A DNA stretch of 25,687 nt from a virus: positions 1 through 25,687 of the IMG/VR virus record IMGVR_UViG_3300001097_000029. One strand, given 5' to 3'. Of this stretch, positions 14,886 through 21,507 are shown one piece after another. The position numbers and the translations under genes were made by a program. Under the pieces are notes generated by a model that searched no databases, was not told where the DNA came from, and worked only from the letters and a program-made list of their open reading frames with translations. Numbering within the stretch: the stretch's first letter is position 1; every line of letters begins with the position of its first letter.

Positions 14886-16358
14886 CTAAGTTGGAATACT
14901 ATCTATATTAATTGGTGCTTGTCCTGTTTCTGTTAAAATCGAATTCACTTCATTATCAATAGAATTTTTGTCCCATTCAGGGTGGGCCATTTGTACTTTA
15001 ACCCTGGTACTTATGGCCTGCGCTCTGTTCAATGTTTCAATAGTTCCTGATACTGCTTGCAAGTCAAAACTTAGGCTGTCCTGGAATTCTATAGTCGGCT
15101 TTAATACTTCAATGTTAGGCGTTTTAAATACTCTTTTATCTATATCCAGCAGCATTTCTAATAAATCTTCTAGGGCCTGCCTGAAGAAGATCTGTTTTTT
15201 TCCTGTAGTTATTATTGATTTTCTTTCTTTTATATTTAAAGCTGTCCCACTTTCTGCTGCTCCTACTATACTAAGCCCAAAACTTTGAGGACTATAACCA
15301 CTATCTGTAATAGCCTGCAATACTAGCTGATCTACTGTCTGCTTGTGTTCTTGAACTCTTAGATTAAACTGGACCTGATCTATTCCCATGCCCTTCGCTG
15401 ATAAAGGATCTATATCTAAAGCTGTAAAAATTTCTTGATCTGCATTAAATGCAAATTCTCCGTTTTTACGTTCTAACCATTGTTCAGGAACTATTATCCT
15501 AGCCTGGCCCAGTTTTATTTCTTTGATCCAACTTGTATAAGTTGTATTTATACTGTCAAATAGGCCTTCGTTTCCCTGAAAATCTGAATTACCTAGCCCT
15601 GATCCTCTATACTTTTTATTCGGTTTAAGATTAGGTATATATCTAACCATAAGATCATTAAGTCCTGTTGGTATAATATCTAAAATCAATTCAGTATGTG
15701 ATAGGCTTGTCAAAGGTACTCTTATTCCTATATTATCTTCAGATCCTTTATATAAAGCATTTTCTACCTGGCCTTTAGTGTGATACTCTAGCAGCCTCCA
15801 TATATTTTTTTTAGTCTCATAAACTTCTTTAAAAAAATATACATCTTTTAAAAAACCCCACTGAAAACTAGGTACTGCTTTGTCTGCCTGTATTACATCA
15901 ATGATAGGAATATCTTTAAATTCTATATCCCAGTTAGGCTTTAAAAATACGCCTCCAAGTGCGCTTGCGCTCTCTGCTGCCTCTAATAATTTAGTATAAA
16001 ACATACCTTTATTTAATATTACATCAAGTCTATCCTGCGTAGCTTTTGCGCTGGCGCTGGCGTTGTCTGAATAGGCGTCAGGTACTCTAATCATAGGCTG
16101 TTCACTAAATAACATATTAGCTGAAGTGCTGCTTATATCTGCTGCTATTGGTACAAATAAATATGTCTGTATTTCTTTTTTTAGCTTTGTTTGTCTTAAT
16201 TTGTTTCCTGGTAAATATGGCTGATTAAGATGATCTGAATATAAATTTATAATGCTTTCTACATCTGAACTATACCAAGCAGCCCACTCATAATATTTGT
16301 TATAAATATCTTTCCAGTATTTAGGTAACCATTCTGAATTTTCTAATGGTAATGGCAT
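14886..16358 (-). CDS. Portal protein (SPP1 gp6-like)
   Basis: This 490-residue protein is the dodecameric ring through which DNA is packed and to which the tail attaches. The N-terminus WLPKYWKDIYNKYYEWAAWY is the classic start of SPP1-type portals. Later landmarks are MLFSEQPMIRVP, GGVFLKPNWDIEF, ILDIIPTGLNDLMVRYIPN, FDSINTTYTSWIKEIKLGQA, and a long helix near the C-terminus (SFDLQAVSGTIETLNRAQAI) with VQMAHPEWDKNSIDNEVNSI close to the end. Length is normal for the family. AAGGGGGT precedes the ATG. TerL lies 16 bases upstream and the minor capsid gene 15 bases downstream. Confidence 0.92.
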   Translation of the reverse strand: MPLPLENSEWLPKYWKDIYNKYYEWAAWYSSDVESIINLYSDHLNQPYLPGNKLRQTKLKKEIQTYLFVPIAADISSTSANMLFSEQPMIRVPDAYSDNASASAKATQDRLDVILNKGMFYTKLLEAAESASALGGVFLKPNWDIEFKDIPIIDVIQADKAVPSFQWGFLKDVYFFKEVYETKKNIWRLLEYHTKGQVENALYKGSEDNIGIRVPLTSLSHTELILDIIPTGLNDLMVRYIPNLKPNKKYRGSGLGNSDFQGNEGLFDSINTTYTSWIKEIKLGQARIIVPEQWLERKNGEFAFNADQEIFTALDIDPLSAKGMGIDQVQFNLRVQEHKQTVDQLVLQAITDSGYSPQSFGLSIVGAAESGTALNIKERKSIITTGKKQIFFRQALEDLLEMLLDIDKRVFKTPNIEVLKPTIEFQDSLSFDLQAVSGTIETLNRAQAISTRVKVQMAHPEWDKNSIDNEVNSILTETGQAPINIDSIPT

Positions 16359-16373
16359 ATAATAACCCCCTTT

Positions 16374-17612
16374 TTAATTTACATACCTGGCCCATATATT
16401 CCTAGTGCTTTGTGTAATATAGCGCCATGCGTCCATTACATGATCATACATTTTAATTGGTTTATCTTCTCCTAGTTTTTGTGCTTTACTGTCCCAGGCA
16501 TAACTTCCCACCTCCATCAAAAAATTACTACACTTTCTGTTTACTCTTAGCATATCTGCGCCTATTAAATTAGTATTCAATTCTATACCTAATTTTACGC
16601 TGTTATCTGCGCTGACTACGTTTCTTACTCCATCTTCATATAATTGTAAAACAAAAGCAATAGCTGAAGGATCTATAAATATTTTATCAGGCCTGATTTT
16701 TGATCCTACTGTATTTTTTAAACCATCTGACCACTTTATGAAGTCTTTAGAATACTGCGCTGGTGACTTTTGAATACCTTCCCTGCCATTGTGATAGTAT
16801 TCATCTATTATATATAGTTTATTATCTACGCCTAGCCCTGATAATAAAAATGTAGTAGGATTAGCTGATCCATAATCTACCCCTACCCAGTATTTTACTA
16901 TGTCAGGTATTATATCGACTATCATATCATCACTAAAACTACCATAAATTACACCTTCAGCCAGCACCCATAGCCCCAGTATATTTCTTTTAAACCATAG
17001 CCCACTATATGCGTGACGTATAAATGTTAAATATTCATCTGATAAGTTTGGATTATCTTCTAAATTAAAATGAATTACTTCTACCATTCCCAGGTCCAGT
17101 TTTTTCTGATCTGTAATATAATCTTTATATAGATAATGAAAGGGTGTATCAGGATTAGTTGTAGCAAATAATTTTGATCCTTTTATACTTAATCTGTTTA
17201 ATAGCTGCAAGAAAAATCCTTCAGGCGTCAAACTAACTTCATCAATATATGCTCCTGCTAGAGTTTTTCCCCTTAAATATTTTTCTGATCCTTGATCTTT
17301 AGCCCCTATAATTTTTATACGCCTACCATATATTATAAGTTCGCCTGAATTACTATTATATTTATAGTTCGCTGATCCTACTGTATCAAATAAATCATAT
17401 AAAACGTTATCATAGATAGTTTCTTTACTTACTCCTACCATAAGTAGTAGCCCTGGTGGTCCTTCTCTAATGTATTGTAGCCATTTAGGTATCATAGTTA
17501 CAGTTTTACTAGATCTTACGCTGCCTTCTAAAATTGTGATCCTGGCGTGATCCTCTATATGCCTCTGTATAAATGTCGCTGACTTTTTACCCCATAGCCC
17601 CCAGTTAACCAT
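16374..17612 (-). CDS. terL: Terminase large subunit
   Basis: This 412-residue protein is the packaging ATPase and nuclease. Counting from the chosen ATG, Walker A is GSVRSSKT (residues 30-37), Walker B is AGAYIDE (about 119-125, with Asp124 and Glu125), and TTNPD follows as the coupling motif. The RNase H-like nuclease domain begins WVGVDYGSANPTTFLL, with YIIDEYY and a C-terminal YDHVMDAWRY completing the acidic set. This is the SPP1 G2P type. The ATG at 17612 has GGTG six bases before it; a GTG at 17621 is possible but lacks a site. It overlaps terS by 8 bases. Confidence 0.94.
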   Translation of the reverse strand: MVNWGLWGKKSATFIQRHIEDHARITILEGSVRSSKTVTMIPKWLQYIREGPPGLLLMVGVSKETIYDNVLYDLFDTVGSANYKYNSNSGELIIYGRRIKIIGAKDQGSEKYLRGKTLAGAYIDEVSLTPEGFFLQLLNRLSIKGSKLFATTNPDTPFHYLYKDYITDQKKLDLGMVEVIHFNLEDNPNLSDEYLTFIRHAYSGLWFKRNILGLWVLAEGVIYGSFSDDMIVDIIPDIVKYWVGVDYGSANPTTFLLSGLGVDNKLYIIDEYYHNGREGIQKSPAQYSKDFIKWSDGLKNTVGSKIRPDKIFIDPSAIAFVLQLYEDGVRNVVSADNSVKLGIELNTNLIGADMLRVNRKCSNFLMEVGSYAWDSKAQKLGEDKPIKMYDHVMDAWRYITQSTRNIWARYVN

Positions 17613-18594
17613 TATTTTCACCAGCTTTCTCGAAAACAGTTAGATCTATTGAAGTTATAGACTTTATTAGTTCGTCAATATTTCCGTTATCGCTTGCTAG
17701 AATTCCCTTTTGTTCTTCAATTTTCAATTTAGCTTGCAGCAGCTTTAATTTTTGTATCTCTATATTCTTTACGTTATCATTAGAAGTCATTCCTGCATAC
17801 TTAGTTAAAAAATCTAGGGCCTTGTGTTTATCGTGCATTTTAATAAACGTTCCCTGATCGCTTATTTTAATTTCTTGAATTGTATTAGCATTTACTAGCT
17901 GGCCCAATTTTAGGTGGCAATAATCATTAATAGCTGTTACTTTTTTACCTTCTTTGTCTAGTGTTGTTATTTTCTTGCGTCCTACGTCCACATAATTAGT
18001 TATATCACTAAATGCAATACTTGCATATTCCATTATTATTTTTGTAGTGTCTATGTCTAAATTCTGCATTGCGCATTTTTGAAACTTTCTAATAACTGCT
18101 TGAATGTTAGGTTTTGTTAATAAATTACTTGCTATGGATCTCGCTGAATTTTTAGAATATCCAGCAGCTATAGCAGCCCTTGATCCGTTAAAATCAATAA
18201 TAAATTCCTGACAAAAGATTATTTGCTTGCTTGTTAATTTCATGTGAAGTGTTGCAATTTTTTCTATTTCATCAAGATCTGTTGCAGGCGTTGCAGTTTG
18301 ATTGTTGCACTGATCGGCCTGCTGTACTTCGTTTTTAATATTCTTATCGACTTTATTATTTACTGTTGCGACTGTTGCATTGTCTTTATTAGTGTTGCAG
18401 GCTTTTGCTGTAGTGTTGCGTTTTACTGTTGCATTATTCTCTACCTGGTTTATGTCCTCGTCCCATTTGTCCCTGCTTTTAATGCTGCGTACTGTTGCAT
18501 ATTTCATTTTATGTTTTGTTGCTAGATCTTTTAAATTGATTTTTCCTTTTGCTTTGATATACTCCTGTTTTATTAAATCATTTTTGCCCCCCAT
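17605..18594 (-). CDS. terS: Terminase small subunit with N-terminal HTH and long linker
   Basis: This 329-residue protein recognises phage DNA and starts packaging. Residues 1-46 form an HTH of the phage terminase N-terminal type (LKDLATKHKMKYATVRSIKS). A low-complexity Asn/Thr/Lys linker spans about 47-108. Terminase_2 (PF03592) covers about 117-265: LTSKQIIFCQEFIIDFNGSR, AAIAAGYSKNSARSIASNLL. The C-terminus is helical. Most relatives are 140-230 residues, so this is long. The linker DNA contains a dense TGTTGCA array in two frames (see separate entry). GAAGGTG precedes the ATG. Confidence 0.9.
   Translation of the reverse strand: MGGKNDLIKQEYIKAKGKINLKDLATKHKMKYATVRSIKSRDKWDEDINQVENNATVKRNTTAKACNTNKDNATVATVNNKVDKNIKNEVQQADQCNNQTATPATDLDEIEKIATLHMKLTSKQIIFCQEFIIDFNGSRAAIAAGYSKNSARSIASNLLTKPNIQAVIRKFQKCAMQNLDIDTTKIIMEYASIAFSDITNYVDVGRKKITTLDKEGKKVTAINDYCHLKLGQLVNANTIQEIKISDQGTFIKMHDKHKALDFLTKYAGMTSNDNVKNIEIQKLKLLQAKLKIEEQKGILASDNGNIDELIKSITSIDLTVFEKAGENNG
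18250..18523 (+). repeat. TGTTGCA heptamer array inside terS, possible pac or TerS-binding site
   Basis: TGTTGCA occurs exactly seven times at 18250, 18280, 18303, 18373, 18393, 18427 and 18493. Variants are CGTTGCA at 18289, TGTTGCG at 18364 and 18414, and TGTTGCT at 18517. On the coding strand the motif encodes Ala-Thr (GCA ACA) in some copies and Cys-Asn (TGC AAC) in others, so protein sequence alone does not explain it. In SPP1-like phages the pac region lies in or beside the small terminase gene. Scattered single copies exist elsewhere in the window. Confidence 0.6.
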
Positions 18595-18606
18595 TTTTTC
18601 ACCTTC

Positions 18607-18900
18607 TTATTTTATAATTTTTAAATTAAAGTCATTTTTCAATATTTCATAATTATCTGATCTTCTTAAATCACTAGAGCATTTTTTACATATATATACT
18701 TTTTTAAATATTTCTTGTATGTTTTTAGATCCACAAAATTTACATTTTTCAGTATATTTTTCTATTCGTATCTGTTGATCTTTTACGAAAATTTCTAAGG
18801 GCTGTAGCTTACTTATTCCTAGCAGTTTTCTTGTTTTTTTTGGAATTACAAACCGTCCTAATTTGTCAAAAGTCCTTACATACCCTGTAGCAATCATCAT
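18607..18900 (-). CDS. AbrB-type regulator with zinc ribbon
   Basis: This 97-residue protein has an AbrB/SpoVT swapped-hairpin DNA-binding domain in residues 5-50 (GYVRTFDKLGRFVIPKKTRK then LLGISKLQPLEIFV), followed by a four-Cys knuckle (C53-x2-C56 and C71-x2-C74). It most likely binds DNA as a dimer and regulates phage genes, perhaps the packaging and head operon that follows by 12 bases. AAGGGGATAAG precedes the ATG; a second ATG one codon later is equally possible. A TGC-extended -10 lies about 48 bases upstream. Confidence 0.82.
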   Translation of the reverse strand: MMIATGYVRTFDKLGRFVIPKKTRKLLGISKLQPLEIFVKDQQIRIEKYTEKCKFCGSKNIQEIFKKVYICKKCSSDLRRSDNYEILKNDFNLKIIK

Positions 18901-18947
18901 AATCTTATCCCCTTTATTTGTAATATATTGATTATGTTTCTAATTTC

Positions 18948-18956
18948 ATTTTAGCA
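18948..18956 (-). promoter_or_regulatory. Promoter with extended -10 for the AbrB-type gene
   Basis: The minus strand reads TGCTAAAAT, a TGn-extended -10, after the terminator hairpin of the preceding gene and 48 bases before the ATG. A weak TTAATT lies 16 bases before the TAAAAT. This may start the whole packaging and head transcript. Confidence 0.5.
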
Positions 18957-18996
18957 CGCTTATGCAAACAATTAATATATATAAATAAATAAATAA

Positions 18997-19033
18997 AGAA
19001 TATCTACACATAATTTCTATGTGAAAATATTCT
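18997..19033 (-). terminator. Intrinsic terminator after the tandem-HTH gene
   Basis: On the minus strand AGAATAT pairs with ATATTCT and CACATA with TATGTG around a GAAAT loop, with a 3-base internal loop on each side. A run TTTATTTATTTATTTAT follows. The stem begins inside the stop codon region of the tandem-HTH gene. Confidence 0.7.
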
Positions 19034-19623
19034 TATTTTTTAATATTATTCCTGGATCTATAATCATAATTAAATAATACGTTAACTGGTATTAAAAATA
19101 ACTCTGATAAATCTTTCTTTATTTTATCACTAGGATCTTTATCAGTATATAATATACGCTGCATAGTTTTTAAATTAATCCCTATTTCATCAGCTACGTT
19201 TTGCGCTCTTAATTGATATACATACAGTAGCCCAAATAGAAGTTTGTTCCCTATAGGTACTGTATTATTAATTTCATTATACTTTTGATTCTGTGCCTCC
19301 TGAAGTGTTTTGATCCTCATTGGATATACACAACTATGTGGCCCAAATAAACTATCATAAGATATATTAAAATAAAACAATATTTTTTTAGTTGTAACCA
19401 TGCAAGGTATTTTACCATTATAAATATACTTCTGAATTGATCTTATATTACATCTACTATAATTTGCTATATCTATAGTTTTTGTGTCAAAGGAATATAG
19501 AAGGGCCATGAAAATTCTATTTTTTATTTTATTATATCTAGGGCTTTTAAAGTGCTTTACCTGGTGGCCAGTTCCTAAATACTTGTTAATAAATTCTATA
19601 TTGCATACGTCAGGATTGCGCAT
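19033..19623 (-). CDS. Regulator with two tandem XRE-like HTH domains
   Basis: This 196-residue protein appears to hold two copies of one HTH domain of about 65 residues. The first runs about 30-94 (NRIFMALLYSFDTKTIDIAN, then YSRCNIRSIQKYIYNGKIP, ending FYFNISYDSLFG). The second runs about 122-185 (KLLFGLLYVYQLRAQNVADE, then IGINLKTMQRILYTDKDP, ending LFLIPVNVLFN). Both have the XRE layout ending 'f.is.d.Lf'. Such a duplicate could bind two half-sites as a monomer. It has its own promoter with TGTTATAAT and AAGGAGG before ATG, and a terminator, so it is a self-contained unit between rep and the head genes. A role in lysogeny control is plausible. Confidence 0.72.
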   Translation of the reverse strand: MRNPDVCNIEFINKYLGTGHQVKHFKSPRYNKIKNRIFMALLYSFDTKTIDIANYSRCNIRSIQKYIYNGKIPCMVTTKKILFYFNISYDSLFGPHSCVYPMRIKTLQEAQNQKYNEINNTVPIGNKLLFGLLYVYQLRAQNVADEIGINLKTMQRILYTDKDPSDKIKKDLSELFLIPVNVLFNYDYRSRNNIKK

Positions 19624-19658
19624 TTTTTGCCTCCTTTTTATACTACTTTTATGTTTTA

Positions 19659-19667
19659 ATTATAACA
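19659..19667 (-). promoter_or_regulatory. Promoter with extended -10 for the tandem-HTH gene
   Basis: The minus strand reads TGTTATAAT, an exact consensus -10 with a TGn extension, 36 bases before the ATG. No good -35 is seen, as expected for an extended -10 promoter. The same nine bases occur at the excisionase-like gene promoter. Confidence 0.62.
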
Positions 19668-19741
19668 CTTTAAAAACACTAAGTATAGAGGCAATAGCCT
19701 AGATCTATAAAATATTTCCTTCATCTTCCTTTTATCTAACA

Positions 19742-19890
19742 TATTATATCATCATATAACATTGTGTATCTTTTAAGGGCCTTTATAAGCGTTTTAAGCT
19801 ATTTATTGATAAGGTGATATAGTAGGATCTAAACTTTGTAACTATTGATCCTGGACAATTCGCCTAAATTCTTACTGGTTATATCCCCAT
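19742..19890 (-). repeat. Copy 2 of the 68-bp inverted duplicated element
   Basis: The core 19815-19882, read on the minus strand, matches 6038-6105 with three mismatches; the first 44 bases (beginning ATAACCAGTAAGAATTTAGG) are identical. The AGGATC...GATCCT symmetry is kept although two of the three mismatches lie inside it. Weaker similarity extends to about 19742. The element fills the 278-base gap between rep and the tandem-HTH gene together with that gene's promoter. No open frame is seen. Confidence 0.9.
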
Positions 19891-19901
19891 CTTTTACCTA
19901 T

Positions 19902-20795
19902 TTATCTTAGCCCATTTTTTTTCAACTGATCTTTTAAATTAAAGTCTTTTACTTCATCTTCTACTGGATCTTCTTTTACTTCATCTTCTACTGGATCTTC
20001 TCCTGGATCTTCTTTTACTTCATCTTCTACTGGATCTTTGAAAATATCTTCAGGATCTAGTTCTGCTGCTAGTTGTTGAAATTCTTCTCCTGCTGCTGAT
20101 CTCTCATAACTTTTATCATCTAATATAAATCTTATTGAAGTTACTTTTTTGCCTGTTTTAATTTCTACAATTTCAAAATTTACATCTGAATATAACCTTA
20201 ATTCTTTTTCAGCCATTTCCAAAACTTTCACTTTAAAATTATTATATGATTTATAGCTTTTAAGATCTGCGTCTAAATATTTTTTTAAATCAGTTAATGA
20301 AATTTCATATGTATTTTTTTTATACTTTTCAATTTTATATATCTGATTTTTTAATAGTTCATAGATTTTTATACTGTATTTACTTTTCATTTGCAATATA
20401 TTTTCAAGTTTATACTTTAAAAAAAGTCCTTTGAGATCTAATAAATATGGCATTAATTGATCACTTAACTTAATTTTAATTATTCCCTTTTTTTTAATAT
20501 GTATAGCACTTTCAATCCAGTGACACTGTAATAAATTACCTTCATCATTTTCTAGTTCTATTACTTCCCTCATGATATCCCTAGTGATCTTTATTATTTC
20601 TGAATATTTAATACTTTTATTTTTACATAAACTTTGAAAATCTTTTATTCTAAGATCATATAATTTAAAGTGATCATCATTAGGTTGTACTAAACTGGCC
20701 AGCGTTAATATTAACTTCTGTTGTAGTGCTGATAAAGTATTTTTATTTCCACATACTAATTTATTGGCCTTTGATACGCTGTATTCTTCTTTCAT
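19902..20795 (-). CDS. Replication initiator, Rep_3 family (RepB-like)
   Basis: This 297-residue protein starts plasmid-type replication by binding iterons. Residues 1-230 show the two winged-helix plan of Rep_3 (PF01051): VSKANKLVCGNKNTLSALQQ, KLILTLASLVQPND, YDLRIKDFQSLC, then FLKYKLENILQMKSKYSIKI, YELLKNQIYKIEKY, ISLTDLKKYLDAD, YNNFKVKVLEMAEKEL and GKKVTSIRFIL. About residues 245-297 form an acidic tail with repeated EDPVEDEVK units, ending FNLKDQLKKNG, which is not usual for the family. Four iterons begin 88 bases upstream. AAGGGGGT precedes the ATG. Confidence 0.92.
   Translation of the reverse strand: MKEEYSVSKANKLVCGNKNTLSALQQKLILTLASLVQPNDDHFKLYDLRIKDFQSLCKNKSIKYSEIIKITRDIMREVIELENDEGNLLQCHWIESAIHIKKKGIIKIKLSDQLMPYLLDLKGLFLKYKLENILQMKSKYSIKIYELLKNQIYKIEKYKKNTYEISLTDLKKYLDADLKSYKSYNNFKVKVLEMAEKELRLYSDVNFEIVEIKTGKKVTSIRFILDDKSYERSAAGEEFQQLAAELDPEDIFKDPVEDEVKEDPGEDPVEDEVKEDPVEDEVKDFNLKDQLKKNGLR
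19945..20038 (-). repeat. Tandem 27-bp coding repeats in the rep acidic tail
   Basis: The plus strand repeats TCTTTTACTTCATCTTCTAC followed by TGGATCT, with one shortened unit between copies (TCTCCTGGATCT). On the coding strand this gives EDPVEDEVK repeated three times with an EDPG insertion. Near-identity at DNA level suggests recent expansion, so repeat number may vary between isolates. Confidence 0.8.
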
Positions 20796-20830
20796 AATAA
20801 AACCCCCTTATACTAAGATTATCATATTAT

Positions 20831-20852
20831 TACTACTTAGTCTACTGCTTAG
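20831..20852 (-). promoter_or_regulatory. Inverted partial iterons, candidate operator for rep autoregulation
   Basis: The plus strand reads TACTACTTAG then TCTACTGCTTAG. The reverse complement AAGTAGTAATAATA resembles the iteron half AAGTAGTATTAAA in inverted orientation, repeated imperfectly. Rep_3 plasmids often place inverted half-iterons over the rep promoter, where Rep dimers repress it. It lies 36-57 bases before the rep ATG; the promoter itself could not be fixed. Confidence 0.45.
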
Positions 20853-20883
20853 ATTGTATAGTGTTAAACATATTCTAAAGATC

Positions 20884-21002
20884 AAAACACACCTTAAAAG
20901 TAGTATTAAAATTCAAAACACACCTTAAAAGTAGTATTAAAAACTTAAAACACACCTTAAAAGTAGTATTAAAAACTTAAAACACACCCTAAAGGTAGTA
21001 TT
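20884..21002 (+). repeat. Four replication iterons (24-bp core)
   Basis: The core AAAACACACCTTAAAAGTAG followed by TATT starts at 20884, 20915, 20947 and 20979, a period of 31-32 bp, or three helical turns. The first three are identical and the fourth has two changes (CCCTAAAGG). Equal phasing and closeness to rep identify them as Rep binding sites. Confidence 0.93.
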
Positions 21003-21046
21003 TACTTTTGCTTATCGTTGGCTGCTGCCTGGCTGGCTGGTTTCCT

Positions 21047-21096
21047 TAATCATTAGGTTTTAATCATTAGGTTTTAATCATCTATTCTAATCATTC
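21047..21096 (+). repeat. AT-rich 13-14-mers, candidate DNA unwinding element
   Basis: TAATCATT or TAATCATC occurs at 21047, 21061, 21075 and 21088, spaced 14, 14 and 13 bases; the first two share the whole 14-mer TAATCATTAGGTTT. Iteron plasmids often carry AT-rich 13-mers beside the iterons where Rep and DnaA open the duplex. Confidence 0.6.
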
Positions 21097-21330
21097 TATC
21101 TATAGGAAATATGATAAATTTTTAAGTTGCAAAAAGTTATAGTTGGTATTAAAAAAGTAATAATAATAATACGCCTTAAATTGTGCAATAGATTTTTATA
21201 GCCTGTACATAAACTTGTACAACCTAATTTCTGTAAACCTCTTGCAGCTTACAATATATAGTATTATAATAAAGTTGTTGATCATTATCTTATCCCAAGT
21301 GATCTTGTTCATAGTCTTTGTTATTATCAT

Positions 21331-21364
21331 CAAAAACATTTATATATTATTATAAATGTTTTTG
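21331..21364. other. Perfect 14-bp AT-rich hairpin in the origin region
   Basis: CAAAAACATTTATA pairs exactly with TATAAATGTTTTTG around a TATTAT loop. It could be a bidirectional terminator for the early operon ending at 21508, or a structural part of the origin. There is no clean T-run outside the stem. Confidence 0.7.
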
Positions 21365-21507
21365 TTGTTTTATGTCGAATAAAAAATATCATACGAACTA
21401 AATCTATTATCCTTTTATCCCTTCTTATTTCCATTCTAAAGACTTTCTTACTTCACTAATACAATTACCCCTAAAAACGCTTTTAACGTTATAGGCCATA
21501 CTAGGAT

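Larger units (their letters stand above)
20796..21507. other. Replication origin region, 712 bases without a clear gene
   Basis: This gap between rep and the 129-residue gene holds inverted partial iterons near the rep promoter, four iterons, a GC-richer block (GGCTGCTGCCTGGCTGGCTG, 21020-21039), four AT-rich TAATCATT units, two TGTACA palindromes at 21204 and 21216, and a 14-bp hairpin at 21331-21364. This is the usual composition of an iteron-controlled origin. No clear DnaA box (TTATCCACA) was found. Short frames of 24 and 38 codons exist but lack ribosome sites. Confidence 0.78.

Noticed and set aside
18244-18652. Plus-strand open frames such as those opposite terS, the tape measure and tail genes
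   Set aside because: They lie opposite well-supported minus-strand genes, have Cys/Ser/Leu-rich compositions typical of antisense frames, and lack ribosome sites.
6029-19890. Inverted repeats as the ends of a transposon
   Set aside because: No transposase or target duplication is visible, the repeats lie inside gaps of an ordinary phage gene order, and the enclosed genes are core head and regulator genes.
20884-21002. Regularly spaced repeats as a CRISPR array
   Set aside because: The gaps between the 24-bp cores are only 7-8 bases and nearly the same sequence, no cas genes are present, and a Rep_3 gene lies next to them. They are iterons.
21204-21318. 38-codon frame beginning MNKITWDKIM in the origin region
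   Set aside because: It has no convincing ribosome site and lies among origin repeats; composition does not clearly look coding.
21425-21499. 24-codon frame beginning MAYNVKSVFRGNC after the 129-residue gene
   Set aside because: It has plausible codons but no ribosome site and is very short; translation by reinitiation cannot be excluded.
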